A stretch of DNA of 64,000 bases from Campylobacter jejuni (GTDB taxonomy: Bacteria > Campylobacterota > Campylobacteria > Campylobacterales > Campylobacteraceae). The stretch spans positions 1-64,000 of the forward strand of contig NZ_NFOE01000091.1 in NCBI RefSeq assembly GCF_002179635.1, given 5' to 3'. Made by a program: the position numbers and the translations under genes. This document shows, piece by piece, positions 42,670 to 53,493 of the stretch (its first letter is position 1; each line of letters begins with the position of its first letter). The notes under the pieces are model-generated. The model had not been told where the DNA came from and did not search any database. It was given only the letters and a program-made list of their open reading frames with translations.

Positions 42670-43533
42670 ATGACTTTTAAACAAATAAAATATTTTCAAG
42701 CCTTGTGTAGAAATTTAAATTTAAGAGCTTGTGCTAAAGAATTAAATATAACTCAATCTGCTTTGTCTTTAGCTATATTTGAACTTGAAAAAAGTTTAAA
42801 CACCAAGCTTTTTGATAGAAATGCTAAATTTTTAAGCTTAAATGAAAAAGGAAAGGTTTTTTTAAAACAAATTACACCTTTGATTTTAGAATTTGAACGC
42901 ATAGAAAAAGCAATGCAAGATGATCAAAGCTATGAAATAAGTATGAAAGTGAGTCAAAATGTAGGTACTTATTTACTAGGATCTTTTTTAGATCAAAAGG
43001 AAGAAAATATCAAACTAAATTTGTCCTTGGATAATAGCCAAAATATCATCAAAGATATTTTAGATAAAGAAATAGATATAGGTTTGATTGAAGGAATTTG
43101 TAAAGATAAGGATATAAAAAAGGTTAAAATTTGTGATGATGAGCTTATTGTGGTGAGTAAAAATGACTTCAAAAAAGAATTTTTCATAGATGAGTTAAAG
43201 GATTTTAAATGGCTAAGTCGTGAGCAAGGTTCTGGCGCAAAAGAAGTATTTTTAAATGCTTTGCCTAAAGATATAAAGCTTAATTTAGCTTATGAGTTAA
43301 ACTCAACTGCTATGATAAAAGAGTTAGTTAAAAAAGGTAATTTTTTAGCGGTTTTACCTAAATTTAGCGTTAAAGAAGAGCTTGAAGCTAAAAGCTTATT
43401 TGAAGTAAGATTAAAAAATTTTAAAATTTCAAGAGAGCTTTGCTTGATTTATCATAAAAATAAAGAGCCAAGCGAGAAATTTATAAATTTATGTGAGTTT
43501 TTAAAGCTTTGCATTCAAAAAGATTTAGCTTAA
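42670..43533 (+). CDS. LysR-type transcription regulator
   Basis: N-terminal winged helix-turn-helix ([41 protein letters not shown]), linker helix, and a periplasmic-binding-protein-like effector domain (about residues 90-285). Divergent from yeiH with 105 bases between them, so it likely controls that gene and itself. The ATG at 42670 is preferred to a GTG two codons earlier. Length 287 aa is normal. It ends convergent with murD, overlapping 9 bases. The effector is unknown. Confidence 0.88.
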   Translation: MTFKQIKYFQALCRNLNLRACAKELNITQSALSLAIFELEKSLNTKLFDRNAKFLSLNEKGKVFLKQITPLILEFERIEKAMQDDQSYEISMKVSQNVGTYLLGSFLDQKEENIKLNLSLDNSQNIIKDILDKEIDIGLIEGICKDKDIKKVKICDDELIVVSKNDFKKEFFIDELKDFKWLSREQGSGAKEVFLNALPKDIKLNLAYELNSTAMIKELVKKGNFLAVLPKFSVKEELEAKSLFEVRLKNFKISRELCLIYHKNKEPSEKFINLCEFLKLCIQKDLA

Positions 43534-44724
43534 TTCTTGAACACATTTTTTAAAAAGCTCTCCTCTTTCTTCGTAAGATTTAAACTGATCTAAGCTTGCA
43601 CAAGCAGGACTTAATAGAGCTACTTCATCATTAGTTAAGTTTTGATTGATTTTTTCTACTGCTTTAGGTAAAAACTCGCAAAAATGTGCTTTTAAATTAG
43701 CATTTTTAGCATATTCAAGCATTTTATTAGTGCTTTTTCCTATGGCATAAAGCTCTATATCAAGCTCTTTCATAAAAGCAAACAAAGCACTTAAATCCAC
43801 TCCCTTATCATCGCCACCTATGATAAGATGAATTTTTTTATCCTTATAGCGTTTAAGAGCAGCTAAACTAGCATCCAAATTAGTTGCTTTAGTATCATTT
43901 ACCCAAAGTCTATTTTTATGATCAAATATTTCTTCAAGTTTATTTTTTTCTATTTTAAACTCATTTAAAAGCTCATAAGAGCAACGATCTAGTATGATTT
44001 TTTCTATACTTAAGGCAATAAGTGCATCAAGCAAAAATGGGGTTTTGAAATGAATTTTTTCTAAATCAATTTGCATTTTTTTAGCTAAATCTTGCTCATC
44101 TTCATAGCTTATAACATAAGCATGGGTTGGATAAGCCTCATACTTTTTAGGTAAAATTACCACATCATTTTCATTCATTCTTTTAAGCACACTAAGCTTT
44201 GTTTGCTCATAATTTTCAAAGCTTTTATGCCAAGAAAGATGATCAGGTGTGATAGGTAAAAGCGCATAAATTTCAGGTTTAGCTATTTTGGTGTAAAAAA
44301 GCGAAAAAGATGAACTTTCTAAAATCCATAATTTAGCATTAGCGTCCATTTGTGCTAAAGGAGTTCCTATGTTTGCTCCCATTTGTGCATTGATGTGTTT
44401 TAAAAGATGATGTGTCATTTGAGTGGTAGTGGTTTTGCCATTTGTTCCGCTTATCCAAACACTTTTTGGCATACCATCATAAAAAAAATCATACTCACTG
44501 CTTAAATTTCTTGCTTGCTGTATGAGAGAATGATTATTTGGAAAGCCAGGACTTGGAATTTCTAAGTCACTTTTTAAAGGATCAAATTCACAAGGTGGTA
44601 AAAGTGTATTGTTAAATTCATCTTTACTTATACTTGTAAAATGATCATCATAAATATCGCAATTTCCAAAACGCTGTGCAAAAGCTTTAGTTGTTTTTCC
44701 GTATCCAAAAAGTGAAATTTTCAT
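43525..44724 (-). CDS. murD: UDP-N-acetylmuramoylalanine-D-glutamate ligase
   Basis: Adds D-glutamate in cytoplasmic peptidoglycan precursor synthesis. ATP loop [15 protein letters not shown] near residue 92; [11 protein letters not shown] and [19 protein letters not shown] form the central domain; [16 protein letters not shown] and the last domain [15 protein letters not shown] follow. Length 399 aa is slightly short of the usual 440. Its start shares a base with the mraY stop, so the two are coupled. Confidence 0.94.
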   Translation of the reverse strand: MKISLFGYGKTTKAFAQRFGNCDIYDDHFTSISKDEFNNTLLPPCEFDPLKSDLEIPSPGFPNNHSLIQQARNLSSEYDFFYDGMPKSVWISGTNGKTTTTQMTHHLLKHINAQMGANIGTPLAQMDANAKLWILESSSFSLFYTKIAKPEIYALLPITPDHLSWHKSFENYEQTKLSVLKRMNENDVVILPKKYEAYPTHAYVISYEDEQDLAKKMQIDLEKIHFKTPFLLDALIALSIEKIILDRCSYELLNEFKIEKNKLEEIFDHKNRLWVNDTKATNLDASLAALKRYKDKKIHLIIGGDDKGVDLSALFAFMKELDIELYAIGKSTNKMLEYAKNANLKAHFCEFLPKAVEKINQNLTNDEVALLSPACASLDQFKSYEERGELFKKCVQELS

Positions 44725-45782
44725 TATCTTAACTTTATACTAATTAATGCAATGATATTTGCAAGTAAGGCTATCATCCAAAAACGCACGATGATTTTGT
44801 TTTCCACCCAACCTATTTTTTCAAAATGATGATGAATAGGTGCCATTTTAAATACTCTTTTGTTGAAGATTTTAAAACTTCCTACTTGTAAAATCACTGA
44901 AACAGTTTCTAAAACAAATACAAAACCTATCAGTAAAAGTAAAATTTCATTTTTACTTACTATGCCAAGATAGCCTAAAAACGCCCCTATGCTTAAACTC
45001 CCACTATCTCCCATAAAAACTTGTGCAGGATAGCAGTTATACCACAAAAATCCCATAAGCGCACCAACTAAAGCTGAGCTTAGCACCACAAGTTCTCCTA
45101 GACCTTGAATTTTAGGTAAAAATAAATAAGAACTATAAATAGCATTTCCACTTAAATATAAAAAAGCACCAAGGCTTAAAAGAGAAAATATAGAAGGCAC
45201 GGTTGCAAGCCCATCAAGCCCATCAGTTAAATTCACAGCATTAGAGCTTGATACAATAACTAAAATCCATAAAAACAGCATAAACATACCACCATCAAAA
45301 ATAGCGTGTTTATAAAAAGGTAAATAAAATTCAGTATTTATATCAAATAAATATAATAATCCAACACAGATAAAAGCAGCACTAAATTGTCCTAGAAGTT
45401 TCATTTTTGGGCTTAGTCCTGCGTGATTGTCTTTTTTTAAAATCTTACCCAAATCATCGACTAAGCCTATAGTACAAAATAACATCAAACACAATAATCC
45501 AACGATTACAAAACTATTATTTAAATCAGCGCTTAAAACACTTGCTATGATAGTAGCAAAGATAAAAACAAGCCCGCCCATAGTAGGGGTATGAGATTTG
45601 GCTTGGTGTGATTGTGGAGCGTATTCATAAATAGGTTGATTTGCTTTTTTATTTTGAGCCCATTTGATAAATTTTGGCATTAAATATAAACTCAAAAATA
45701 AAGCGATAAAAAATGCAAAACCAGCACGCACGCTAATATAAGAAAAAAACATATAATTTGTATATTCTGTAAGATAAAGCAA
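44724..45782 (-). CDS. mraY: Phospho-N-acetylmuramoyl-pentapeptide transferase MraY
   Basis: Integral membrane enzyme that makes lipid I. About ten membrane segments; catalytic motifs [28 protein letters not shown] and the HHHFEKIGW loop are present. The open frame runs back to 45905, but that would overlap gpmI on the other strand and add 41 atypical residues. A TTG at 45782 gives [21 protein letters not shown], which aligns with the C. jejuni N-terminus as I recall, and 352 aa against about 353. Divergent from gpmI. Confidence 0.92.
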   Translation of the reverse strand: MLYLTEYTNYMFFSYISVRAGFAFFIALFLSLYLMPKFIKWAQNKKANQPIYEYAPQSHQAKSHTPTMGGLVFIFATIIASVLSADLNNSFVIVGLLCLMLFCTIGLVDDLGKILKKDNHAGLSPKMKLLGQFSAAFICVGLLYLFDINTEFYLPFYKHAIFDGGMFMLFLWILVIVSSSNAVNLTDGLDGLATVPSIFSLLSLGAFLYLSGNAIYSSYLFLPKIQGLGELVVLSSALVGALMGFLWYNCYPAQVFMGDSGSLSIGAFLGYLGIVSKNEILLLLIGFVFVLETVSVILQVGSFKIFNKRVFKMAPIHHHFEKIGWVENKIIVRFWMIALLANIIALISIKLR

Positions 45783-45860
45783 AATTTTAACCTTGTATTT
45801 GTTTTTTAAAAGCATAATTTTAGTAAAATCACATAAATAAATTATAAAAAAGAGTAAAAA

Positions 45861-47339
45861 ATGAGTCAAAAATGTATTTTGATAATCACAGATGGTATAG
45901 GACATAATACAAATTCAAACTATAATGCTTTTTTTCATGCTAAAAAGCCAACTTATGATAAGCTTTTTGAAAATACCCCTAATGTTTTGATAAAAACAAG
46001 TGGCTTGGCAGTTGGCCTACCTGAAGGTCAAATGGGTAATAGCGAAGTAGGGCATATGTGTATAGGTAGTGGACGCATAATCTATCAAAATTTAGTCAAG
46101 ATAAATAAAGCCATAGAAAATGACACTTTAAAAGATAATAAGGCTTTAAAAGATTTATTGCAAAAATGTAAAAGAGTGCATATTATAGGGCTTTATAGTG
46201 ATGGTGGGGTGCATTCTATGCATACACATTTTAATGCACTTTTAAAAATTTGTAAGCAAGAAAATAAAGAAGTTTTTGCGCATGCAATTAGCGATGGTAG
46301 GGATTGTCCCCCAAATTCAGGTTTGGAATTTATAAAATCTTTACAGGAATTTTGTGAAAAAGAAAGGATTAATTTTGCTTCTTTATCGGGAAGATTTTAT
46401 GCTATGGATAGAGATAAGCGCTATGATAGGGTTAAATCTTATTATGATGCTTTATTTACTAAGGCACCAAAGTGTGATGATTTTGCACAATTTATACAAA
46501 AAAGCTATGATGAAAATATCACAGATGAGTTTTTAAGCCCAGTTATTAGTCAAAACTTTGATGGAATTAAGGCTGAAGATGGTGTGATTTTTATCAATTT
46601 TAGAAATGATAGAATGCGTCAATTAGTTGCTTCTTTAACCCAAGAAAGCTTTAATGAATTTCCAAAAGAGGTGCTTGTAAAAAATGCCATTACTATGAGT
46701 TTGTATGATGAAAGTTTTAAACTGCCTGTGATGTTTGAAAAAGAAGAATTAAATAATACTTTAGCTTCTGTGATAGCTAATGCAAATTTAAGCCAACTTC
46801 ACACAGCTGAGACAGAAAAATACGCTCATGTAACTTTTTTCTTTAATGGGGGAAAAGAAGAATTAGAATGCAATGAAACAAGAGTTTTAATCCCAAGTCC
46901 TAAGGTAAAAACATACGATGAAAAACCTCAAATGAGTGCTAAAGAAGTCACAGATGAGGTACTTAAGGGTATAGAAAATGGTATGGATTTTATCGTAGTC
47001 AATTTTGCAAATGGTGATATGGTAGGACATACGGGTGATTTTAATGCTGCAATTAGTGCGGTTGAATGTGTGGATGAGTGTTTAGGTAGGGTTATTGCCA
47101 AAGCAAGAGAGTATGATTATGCTTTTATTATTACTTCAGATCATGGAAACTGTGAAGCGATGAGGGATGAAAATGAAAATATGCTCACTAATCACACAAC
47201 CTTTGATGTTTTTGCTTTTGTAGAAGCTAAAGGAGTAGATAAACTCAAAGAGGGTATGGGGCTTAGTAATATAGCACCAAGCGTGCTTAAAATTTTAAAC
47301 TTGTCTATTCCAAAAGAAATGGGTGAGGCTTTATTTTAA
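45861..47339 (+). CDS. gpmI: 2,3-bisphosphoglycerate-independent phosphoglycerate mutase
   Basis: Manganese-dependent mutase interconverting 3- and 2-phosphoglycerate. Alkaline-phosphatase-like domain: [19 protein letters not shown] at the start, the phosphoserine loop [18 protein letters not shown] (serine near residue 61), [37 protein letters not shown] and TSDHGNCE. Length 492 aa fits. Ends 14 bases before fabG, likely one unit. Confidence 0.96.
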   Translation: MSQKCILIITDGIGHNTNSNYNAFFHAKKPTYDKLFENTPNVLIKTSGLAVGLPEGQMGNSEVGHMCIGSGRIIYQNLVKINKAIENDTLKDNKALKDLLQKCKRVHIIGLYSDGGVHSMHTHFNALLKICKQENKEVFAHAISDGRDCPPNSGLEFIKSLQEFCEKERINFASLSGRFYAMDRDKRYDRVKSYYDALFTKAPKCDDFAQFIQKSYDENITDEFLSPVISQNFDGIKAEDGVIFINFRNDRMRQLVASLTQESFNEFPKEVLVKNAITMSLYDESFKLPVMFEKEELNNTLASVIANANLSQLHTAETEKYAHVTFFFNGGKEELECNETRVLIPSPKVKTYDEKPQMSAKEVTDEVLKGIENGMDFIVVNFANGDMVGHTGDFNAAISAVECVDECLGRVIAKAREYDYAFIITSDHGNCEAMRDENENMLTNHTTFDVFAFVEAKGVDKLKEGMGLSNIAPSVLKILNLSIPKEMGEALF

Positions 47340-47353
47340 TTTAAAGGAGAACA

Positions 47354-48097
47354 ATGAAATTTAGTGGAAAAAATGTTTTGATAACAGGTGCAAGTAAAGG
47401 TATAGGTGCAGCAATAGCTAAAGAATTAGCAAGTTATGGTTTAAAAGTTTGGATTAATTATAGAAGCAAGCCTGAGCTTGCTGATGCGTTAAAAGAAGAG
47501 ATAGAAAAAAGTGGTGGCACTGCAGCTGTGATTAAATTTGATGCAAGTGTTGAAGAAGAATTTACAAGCGCTATTGCAACCATAGTAGAAAGTGATGGTG
47601 AGCTTAATTATTTAGTCAATAATGCAGGCATTACAAATGATAAATTAGCACTTAGAATGAGTATGGATGATTTTTCTTCAGTGATTAATGCTAATTTAAA
47701 TTCAAGCTTTTTAGGTTGTAGAGAGGCATTAAAAACTATGAGTAAAAAGCGTTTTGGTGCGGTTGTAAATATCGCTTCTATAGTTGGAGAAATGGGAAAT
47801 GCAGGCCAAACTAATTATAGTGCTAGTAAAGGCGGTATGATAGCATTAACAAAATCTTTTGCTAAAGAAGGCGCAGCAAGAAATATAAGATATAACTGCA
47901 TTACCCCAGGTTTTATAAAAAGTGATATGACCGAAGTTTTAAGTGATGAAATAAAACAAAATTATATTAATAATATCCCTTTAAAGCGTTTTGCGGATGC
48001 AAGTGAAGTAGCTCAAGCTGTGGCATTTTTATTAAGCGATCATTCTTCTTATATCACAGGAGAAATTTTAAAAGTCAATGGTGGGCTTTATATGTAA
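47354..48097 (+). CDS. fabG: 3-oxoacyl-[acyl-carrier-protein] reductase
   Basis: NADPH-dependent reductase of fatty acid elongation; short-chain dehydrogenase fold. TGASKGIGAAIAKEL nucleotide loop at residue ~12, NNAGITND, the catalytic triad with serine in NIASIVGEMGNAGQ and Y-x3-K in NYSASKGG, and a C-terminal ITGEILKVNGGLYM. Length 247 aa is exact for FabG. Good AAAGGAG ribosome site. A strong terminator follows. Confidence 0.95.
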   Translation: MKFSGKNVLITGASKGIGAAIAKELASYGLKVWINYRSKPELADALKEEIEKSGGTAAVIKFDASVEEEFTSAIATIVESDGELNYLVNNAGITNDKLALRMSMDDFSSVINANLNSSFLGCREALKTMSKKRFGAVVNIASIVGEMGNAGQTNYSASKGGMIALTKSFAKEGAARNIRYNCITPGFIKSDMTEVLSDEIKQNYINNIPLKRFADASEVAQAVAFLLSDHSSYITGEILKVNGGLYM

Positions 48098-48118
48098 AGC
48101 AAGGTTTTAACCTTGCTT
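48097..48118. terminator. Bidirectional terminator between fabG and acpS
   Basis: AAGCAAGGTT and AACCTTGCTT form a perfect 10-base inverted repeat around TT; the innermost pairs open to form a loop. It lies between convergent genes and starts within the fabG stop codon. Confidence 0.75.
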
Positions 48119-48463
48119 AGTTTCTATAGCCACTACTGCTATAGCAAAACCCCCATCATGCGCTACGCTTACACTTGCTGATTTTATATTAAATTCTTGC
48201 ATAACTTTTTGAGAAAAACTAATATGTGGAGCATTTTTATTATCTTTAGAGATGATGATGTCAAAAAAAGAACATTCTTTAGAAATTCCAACCCCTAAAG
48301 CCTTAGAAGTAGCTTCTTTAATAGCCCAAAATCCTGCTAGAGTGTTGGTATTTTTTATATAGCTTTGCTCTTGCTTGGATAAAAATTTATCCAAGAAAAG
48401 CGTTTTATGTCTTTCATAAATTTTTTCTATGCGAGAGCATACGACTATGTCACAGCCTATCAT
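48107..48463 (-). CDS. acpS: Holo-[acyl-carrier-protein] synthase
   Basis: Transfers phosphopantetheine to acyl carrier protein. The magnesium-binding aspartate is in [15 protein letters not shown] (D5) and the glutamate in [16 protein letters not shown]. Length 118 aa is standard. The start shares a base with the fliL stop, placing acpS behind a flagellar gene, an order I recall from C. jejuni as well. Confidence 0.93.
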   Translation of the reverse strand: MIGCDIVVCSRIEKIYERHKTLFLDKFLSKQEQSYIKNTNTLAGFWAIKEATSKALGVGISKECSFFDIIISKDNKNAPHISFSQKVMQEFNIKSASVSVAHDGGFAIAVVAIETKQG

Positions 48464-49008
48464 TAAGATACTACAAAGTCAGTAAAATAAATATTTTTGA
48501 TAAAACCATCAGTTAAAACCTCATTGATTTTACCGGTTAATTCATCTTTTAATCTTTCTTTGCCTTTTGTGGTGCTTACTTCTTCAAAGGTTTTTGAAGT
48601 TAAAGTTCTAATGATAATATCTCTAATAATAGCAACTTTTTTATCAAGCTCAGGAGTTAGAGTTTCAACATTTTGTTCAAGTTGAATGGTGCATTTTACA
48701 TATCTTGATCCACCATCACTTAATAAATTTAGTGTAAAAGGTGCTAAAGGATACATCACGCCAATATTTGCATAATCACTCCCTCTGGCTGCTACTGCAT
48801 TTGTTTTTTTAGGAGTTTGCGCAACTTGTGCACTTTCTTCGGCTTGTGGAGCAGGATTTTCTTCAGAACCACCGCTAAACATTAAATAAGCAATCGCTCC
48901 TACAATTACAAGCAAAAATACAAATAAAAATACAACGATAATAATTACTAAAGTATTGCCACCTTTTTTCTTTGATTCGCCTTGTTCATCCATCATATCA
49001 TCAGCCAT
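48463..49008 (-). CDS. fliL: Flagellar basal-body protein FliL
   Basis: Inner-membrane protein that surrounds the stator and supports motor torque. One membrane helix (residues about 18-42, [26 protein letters not shown]), a Pro/Ala/Gln-rich spacer (about 50-70), and a periplasmic SPFH-like domain ([27 protein letters not shown] ... [14 protein letters not shown]). Length 181 aa is typical. Confidence 0.93.
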   Translation of the reverse strand: MADDMMDEQGESKKKGGNTLVIIIVVFLFVFLLVIVGAIAYLMFSGGSEENPAPQAEESAQVAQTPKKTNAVAARGSDYANIGVMYPLAPFTLNLLSDGGSRYVKCTIQLEQNVETLTPELDKKVAIIRDIIIRTLTSKTFEEVSTTKGKERLKDELTGKINEVLTDGFIKNIYFTDFVVS

Positions 49009-49074
49009 ATTTTTCCTTTTATAAAATTTTAAAGTGTTATTGTATCAAAAATTACAATTTTTTTAAAATGATGA

Positions 49075-49713
49075 TTATTTAATCTTTTGTAAATGTCTAT
49101 AAACACTAGGTTCTGAAATACTCAAAAGCTCAGCAACCTTAGGAATAACACCCTTTACATTAAACACGCCTTTTTCGTATAAACTAGCTATCATTTTTTG
49201 CTTTTCTTTTGGTTTTAAGCTTTTGCTTTTAAAACTTTCTATATCCATTCCTGTAATATCTTCAACGATTTCTTCTAAATCAAGTTTTATATATTCTTTG
49301 TTTTCTTGCTCAGGACTTTCATAAGAATTATCATAAATATTTCCAAGATTTAAAATTTCATCAGAGATTTTTTTAAACGCTGAAGTATCATGATTAATAC
49401 AAAGCAAACCCTCAAGTTTTTCATCTTTTTTAATAAAAAATGTAGATCCAGACATTACCTGTGAGCTTTTAGCTGAGGTTTTATAATGTGTTATATAATC
49501 ACGCTCTAAATAGATTTTATTTCTAATCATTTCAATAGCAAAACCAGTTAGAGGCGAATTTATAGTTCTTTTGCTAATATGATTATTAGCAATTTCTGCT
49601 ATATTAGCTCCATCTTCACTTACATCGTGCAAGACTATTTCATAATTTCTTCCTAAGGCTTCTGCAAGAAATTTAACTAATTTAATATAATAAGTTCTTG
49701 TTTCCTTATCCAT
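49075..49713 (-). CDS. YheO/DauR-type PAS-HTH transcription regulator (copy A)
   Basis: 212-aa regulator of the YheO family: an N-terminal PAS-like domain (NYEIVLHDVSEDGANIAEIANNHISKRTINSPLT; STFFIKKDEKLEGLLCINHD) and a C-terminal helix-turn-helix (GVIPKVAELLSISEPSVYRHLQKIK). The family includes DauR, the D-arginine utilisation regulator of Pseudomonas. It is clearly paralogous to the gene at 54829-55503. It is divergent from katA with 245 bases between, so it may act on katA, on itself, or on the argH-dcuA unit further on. The ligand is unknown. Confidence 0.82.
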   Translation of the reverse strand: MDKETRTYYIKLVKFLAEALGRNYEIVLHDVSEDGANIAEIANNHISKRTINSPLTGFAIEMIRNKIYLERDYITHYKTSAKSSQVMSGSTFFIKKDEKLEGLLCINHDTSAFKKISDEILNLGNIYDNSYESPEQENKEYIKLDLEEIVEDITGMDIESFKSKSLKPKEKQKMIASLYEKGVFNVKGVIPKVAELLSISEPSVYRHLQKIK

Positions 49714-49866
49714 AAACTCTCCTTTTTTTATTAATTTTGTAGTAAAAATATTTAAAATTAAGAATGCTTATTCTTATTTTTTAACAATTTTAATACAAAA
49801 TAAAAATAATTATGCTTAAAAAAAGATTATTTTTTTAAAAATAAGAATTTTATAATCATTTTTTAA

Positions 49867-49886
49867 ATAATGATAATTTTTATCGT
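49867..49886 (+). promoter_or_regulatory. Fur-box-like site upstream of katA
   Basis: AATAATGATAATTTTTATCG shares the first 12 bases or so with the 19-base Fur consensus (GATAATGATAATCATTATC) and keeps an inverted ATC at the end. It lies about 30 bases before the katA -10. AT-richness makes chance resemblance possible. Confidence 0.4.
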
Positions 49887-49912
49887 TTAATTTTATTTTA
49901 ATAATATAGCGA

Positions 49913-49918
49913 TATAAT
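49913..49918 (+). promoter_or_regulatory. -10 element of katA
   Basis: TATAAT within AGCGATATAATTTATC, 41 bases before the katA ATG. The predicted RNA start falls at the left edge of the palindrome at 49924, so a protein bound there would block transcription. Confidence 0.6.
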
Positions 49919-49923
49919 TTATC

Positions 49924-49944
49924 AAATAATAAAAATTATTATTT
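49924..49944 (+). promoter_or_regulatory. Operator-like palindrome in front of katA
   Basis: AAATAATAA and TTATTATTT, perfect 9-base arms around AAA, placed between the -10 and the ribosome site. Campylobacter katA is known to be under PerR (and Fur) control, and the position fits a repressor site. Confidence 0.55.
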
Positions 49945-49958
49945 AAAAAGGAGAGACA

Positions 49959-51383
49959 ATGAAAAAACTAACAAATGATTTTGGAAATATCATAGCTGAT
50001 AATCAAAATTCGCTAAGCGCAGGTGCTAAAGGTCCGCTTTTAATGCAAGATTATATTTTGCTTGAAAAACTTGCTCATCAAAATAGAGAAAGAATTCCAG
50101 AAAGAACAGTACATGCAAAAGGAAGTGGTGCTTATGGGGAGCTTAGGATCACAAAAGATATTTCTCAATACACTAAAGCAAAAGTTTTACAGCTTGGAGA
50201 AAACACACCTTTATTTATAAGATTTTCAACTGTTGCAGGTGAAGCAGGTGCAGCTGATGCAGAAAGAGATGTGAGAGGTTTTGCTATTAAATTTTATACT
50301 AAAGAAGGAAATTGGGATTTAGTAGGTAATAATACTCCGACATTTTTTATAAGAGATGCATATAAATTTCCTGATTTTATTCATACTCAAAAAAGAGATC
50401 CAAGAACTCATCTAAGAAGTAATAATGCTGCGTGGGATTTTTGGAGCCTTTGTCCTGAAAGCTTACACCAAGTTACTATTTTAATGAGTGATAGAGGAAT
50501 TCCTGCAAGCTATCGTCATATGCATGGTTTTGGAAGCCATACTTATAGTTTGATTAATGATAAAAATGAAAGATTTTGGGTGAAATTTCATTTTAAAACC
50601 AAGCAAGGTATTAAAAATTTAACTAATGAAGAAGCGGCAAATTTAATAGCAAATGATAGAGAAAGTCATCAAAGAGATTTATACGAAGCTATTGAAAAAG
50701 GAGATTTTCCAAAATGGACTTTCCAAATTCAAGTTTTAAAAGAAGATGAGGTAGAAAAACTAGGTTTTAATCCTTTTGATTTAACTAAAGTTTGGCCACA
50801 TAGTATTGTGCCTTTAATTGAAGTAGGTGAATTAGTACTTAATAAAAATGTGCAAAACTATTTTAATGAAGTAGAACAAGCTGCATTTAGTCCAAGCAAT
50901 ATCGTTCCTGGTATTGGTTTTAGTCCTGATAAAATGCTGCAAGCTAGAATTTTTTCTTATCCTGACGCACATAGATACCGCATAGGAACAAATTATCATT
51001 TATTACCAGTTAATCGTGCAAAAAGCGAAGTAAATACTTATAATGTAGCAGGAGCTATGAATTTTGATACCTATAAAAATGGCCTTGCTTATTATGAGCC
51101 AAATAGTTATGATGATAGTCCAAAAGAAGATAAAAGCTATCTTGAGCCTGACTTAGCACTTGAAGGTAATGCACAAAGATATGCTCCACTTGATGATGAT
51201 TTTTACACCCAACCAAGAGCTTTATTTAATATAATGAATCAAGATCAAAAAGAGCAGTTATTTAAAAACATAGCAGCTTCTATGAATGGGGTTGAAGAAA
51301 AAATCATTGCTAGAGCATTAAGTCATTTTGAAAAAATTTCAAGTGAATATGCAAATGGTGTTAAAAAAGCTTTAAAAATGTAA
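49959..51383 (+). CDS. katA: Catalase KatA (clade 3 haem catalase)
   Basis: Decomposes hydrogen peroxide in the cytoplasm. The distal histidine is in [13 protein letters not shown] (H52), the distal asparagine region is [13 protein letters not shown], and the proximal haem ligand is the tyrosine in [14 protein letters not shown] (Y334). Length 474 aa is the small-subunit type, as in C. jejuni. A strong AAGGAGAG site precedes the ATG. A terminator lies between it and the ankyrin gene, though read-through is likely. Confidence 0.97.
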   Translation: MKKLTNDFGNIIADNQNSLSAGAKGPLLMQDYILLEKLAHQNRERIPERTVHAKGSGAYGELRITKDISQYTKAKVLQLGENTPLFIRFSTVAGEAGAADAERDVRGFAIKFYTKEGNWDLVGNNTPTFFIRDAYKFPDFIHTQKRDPRTHLRSNNAAWDFWSLCPESLHQVTILMSDRGIPASYRHMHGFGSHTYSLINDKNERFWVKFHFKTKQGIKNLTNEEAANLIANDRESHQRDLYEAIEKGDFPKWTFQIQVLKEDEVEKLGFNPFDLTKVWPHSIVPLIEVGELVLNKNVQNYFNEVEQAAFSPSNIVPGIGFSPDKMLQARIFSYPDAHRYRIGTNYHLLPVNRAKSEVNTYNVAGAMNFDTYKNGLAYYEPNSYDDSPKEDKSYLEPDLALEGNAQRYAPLDDDFYTQPRALFNIMNQDQKEQLFKNIAASMNGVEEKIIARALSHFEKISSEYANGVKKALKM

Positions 51384-51390
51384 TTTTTAC

Positions 51391-51411
51391 TTGCCACTTT
51401 AAAAGTGGCAA
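51391..51411 (+). terminator. Hairpin after katA
   Basis: TTGCCACTT-TAA-AAGTGGCAA, a perfect 9-base stem. No T-run follows (ACTAAAG), so it probably attenuates or stabilises rather than fully stops; on the - strand it is followed by AAAAATTAC instead. Confidence 0.6.
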
Positions 51412-51434
51412 ACTAAAGATTATAAAGGAAAAAT

Positions 51435-51896
51435 ATGTTTAGCAATGAAGAAGAAAAAAGAATCCAAGAGCTTTGCACTATGGCTTTTGACTTTGCAAGA
51501 AAAAATGATTTGCAAAATTTGAAGATTATGATAGAAGCAGGTTTGAGTGTGAATTTAAAAAATCATAAAGGTGATAGTCTTTTAATGCTTGCAAGTTATC
51601 ATAATGCTTATGAATGTGCTAAGTTTTTGCTAGAAAATAATGCTAGAGTAGATGAGAAAAACGATAGAGGACAAACTCCATTAGCAGGGGTGTGTTTTAA
51701 AGGGTATTTGCCTATGTGTAAGCTTTTAGTAGAATATGGAGCAAATATTGATGAAAACAACGGTCTTGGTATGACGCCTTTTACTTTTGCACTAATGTTT
51801 GGACATAGAGATATAGTAGAGTTTTTAACAAAGTATTCTAAAAAAAGTTTTCTTAAAAAAATGTGTTTTACAATACTGAAAATTTTTAAAAAATAG
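51435..51896 (+). CDS. Ankyrin-repeat protein downstream of catalase
   Basis: 153 aa with three to four ankyrin repeats: NDLQNLKIMIEAGLSVNLKNHKGDSLLMLASYHNAYECAKFLLENNARVDEKNDRGQTPLAGVCFKGYLPMCKLLVEYGANIDENNGLGMTPF in pattern, about residues 22-135. The tail is basic and hydrophobic (KKSFLKKMCFTILKIFKK) and may touch membrane. In C. jejuni the counterpart Cj1386, as I recall, helps deliver haem to KatA; the same pairing here supports that role. Good AAAGGA ribosome site. Confidence 0.87.
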   Translation: MFSNEEEKRIQELCTMAFDFARKNDLQNLKIMIEAGLSVNLKNHKGDSLLMLASYHNAYECAKFLLENNARVDEKNDRGQTPLAGVCFKGYLPMCKLLVEYGANIDENNGLGMTPFTFALMFGHRDIVEFLTKYSKKSFLKKMCFTILKIFKK

Positions 51897-52075
51897 TTAA
51901 AATTTATAATACATTTAAACTTCTCATAATTATTTAAAATTATCAAAAGAAAACAATTTTTTTTTGATTAAATCTAAGTTTTTAGAATTTTTTATTATAA
52001 AGATAAAAAATTTAAGCTAGATTAAAACAAAACTAAATAAAATTATCCCGAACTTTTTTAATGAAAGGATAACAA

Positions 52076-53473
52076 ATGTCTAACAAAACAGAAAAATTAT
52101 GGGGTGGGCGTTTTGATTTGCCTACAAACAAATTAGTTGAGGAATATACAGCATCATTGCCAGTTGAGCCAAGACTTGCTCCTTTTGATATACAAGGAAG
52201 TATAATTCACTGTACCATGCTTGCAAAACAAGGCATTATAAAAGAGGATGAGGCAAAAACTATCATCAAGGGCTTAGAACAAGTTAGAGAAGAAATTCAA
52301 AATGGTACTTTTGTGTTTAATATAGCTGATGAGGATATTCATATGGCTGTAGAAAAAAGAATGACACAAATCGTAGGCCCAGTAGGTGGAAAACTTCACA
52401 CCGCAAGAAGTAGAAATGACCAAACTACTCTTGATTCAAAAATTCATATGAGAGCCGTTATTAAAGAAGTATTAACTCAAATTACTACTTTGCAAGAAGA
52501 AATCATCCATCAAGCTCAAAAAAATATCAAAGCTATTATGCCAGGTTATACACATTTACAAACGGGCCAGCCGGTGCTTTTTTCACATTGGATTATGGCG
52601 TATTTTTGGATGTTAAGTAGGGATTATTCTCGCTTTGAAGATTTATACAAAAGAATGAATGAGTGTCCTTTAGGAGCAGCTGCACTTGGTGGAACCACAT
52701 TTAATATAGACAGACATTTTTGCGCCAAAGAACTAGGCTTTACTAAACCAACAGAAAATAGCATTGATAGTGTAAGTGATAGAGATCATATGGTTGAATT
52801 TACTGCTATTGCTGCAATGTGCTTTATGCACCTTAGTCGTTTTTGCGAAGAGCTTATACTTTTCTCAAGCCAAGATTTTAAATTTATAGAATTAAGTGAT
52901 GATTTTTGTACAGGTTCAAGCATAATGCCTCAAAAGAAAAATCCTGATGTAGCTGAAAAAATGCGTGGTAAGACAGGTAGAATGTATGGTAATGTTATGG
53001 CAATGCTAACTATTATGAAAGGTATTCCATTAGCTTATAATACTGATATGAGTGAAGATAAGGCTCAAGTTTATGATTCTATGGATACTTTAATGGCAAG
53101 TTTAAAAATCATAACTCCTATGATAGAAAAAATGCAAGTAAATGCTAATAATACAAGAGCAGCAGCCGCAAAAGGATTTTCAAATGCCACAGATATGGCT
53201 GATTATTTAGTAAGAAAAAATATACCATTTAGAGAAGCTCATAGTATAGTTGGTGGTGCTGTAAATTATTGTATTAAACATGGAAAAATGCTTGAAGAGC
53301 TTAGCATGGAAGAATTCCATCAATTTAATGAAAATATCCAAGAAGATATTTATGAAGCGATTGCTTTAGAAACTTGTATAGATGCAAGACTTTCTTATGG
53401 TGGTACAGGAACAAAAGTTGTATTAGAGCAAATTGAACATGCAAAAGAATTGTTAGATAAATGTAAAAAATAA
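52076..53473 (+). CDS. argH: Argininosuccinate lyase
   Basis: Splits argininosuccinate to arginine and fumarate; fumarase/aspartase superfamily. WGGRFDLPTNKLVEEYTASLP at the N-terminus, GKLHTARSRNDQ, GYTHLQTGQPV and the signature loop GSSIMPQKKNPDVAEKMRGK (loop serines 281-282) are all typical. Length 465 aa is normal. It sits 20 bases before a DcuA/B-type C4-dicarboxylate carrier, not with arginine genes. This placement resembles the aspA-dcuA pair of C. jejuni and suggests that fumarate supply matters. Confidence 0.9.
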   Translation: MSNKTEKLWGGRFDLPTNKLVEEYTASLPVEPRLAPFDIQGSIIHCTMLAKQGIIKEDEAKTIIKGLEQVREEIQNGTFVFNIADEDIHMAVEKRMTQIVGPVGGKLHTARSRNDQTTLDSKIHMRAVIKEVLTQITTLQEEIIHQAQKNIKAIMPGYTHLQTGQPVLFSHWIMAYFWMLSRDYSRFEDLYKRMNECPLGAAALGGTTFNIDRHFCAKELGFTKPTENSIDSVSDRDHMVEFTAIAAMCFMHLSRFCEELILFSSQDFKFIELSDDFCTGSSIMPQKKNPDVAEKMRGKTGRMYGNVMAMLTIMKGIPLAYNTDMSEDKAQVYDSMDTLMASLKIITPMIEKMQVNANNTRAAAAKGFSNATDMADYLVRKNIPFREAHSIVGGAVNYCIKHGKMLEELSMEEFHQFNENIQEDIYEAIALETCIDARLSYGGTGTKVVLEQIEHAKELLDKCKK

Positions 53474-53493
53474 ACAATAAGGGCGAAGATTAG

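Larger units (their letters stand above)
49714..49958. other. Divergent regulatory region between regulator A and katA
   Basis: 245 bases, very AT-rich, no gene. From left: an AAGAAT-GCTT-ATTCTT hairpin (49760-49775), a Fur-box-like stretch (49867-49886), the katA -10 (49913-49918), and a 21-base operator-like palindrome (49924-49944) just before the ribosome site AAGGAGAG. Confidence 0.55.

Noticed and set aside
45783..45905. Extended N-terminus for MraY back to 45905
   Set aside because: It would overlap the start of gpmI on the other strand and add 41 residues unlike the family; the TTG at 45782 gives the expected length.
51957..51965. Run of nine T residues after the ankyrin gene, considered as a phase-variable tract
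   Set aside because: It is intergenic and forms part of a weak terminator (ATCAAAA/TTTTGAT); Campylobacter phase variation usually uses poly-G/C tracts within genes, and none was seen in the window.
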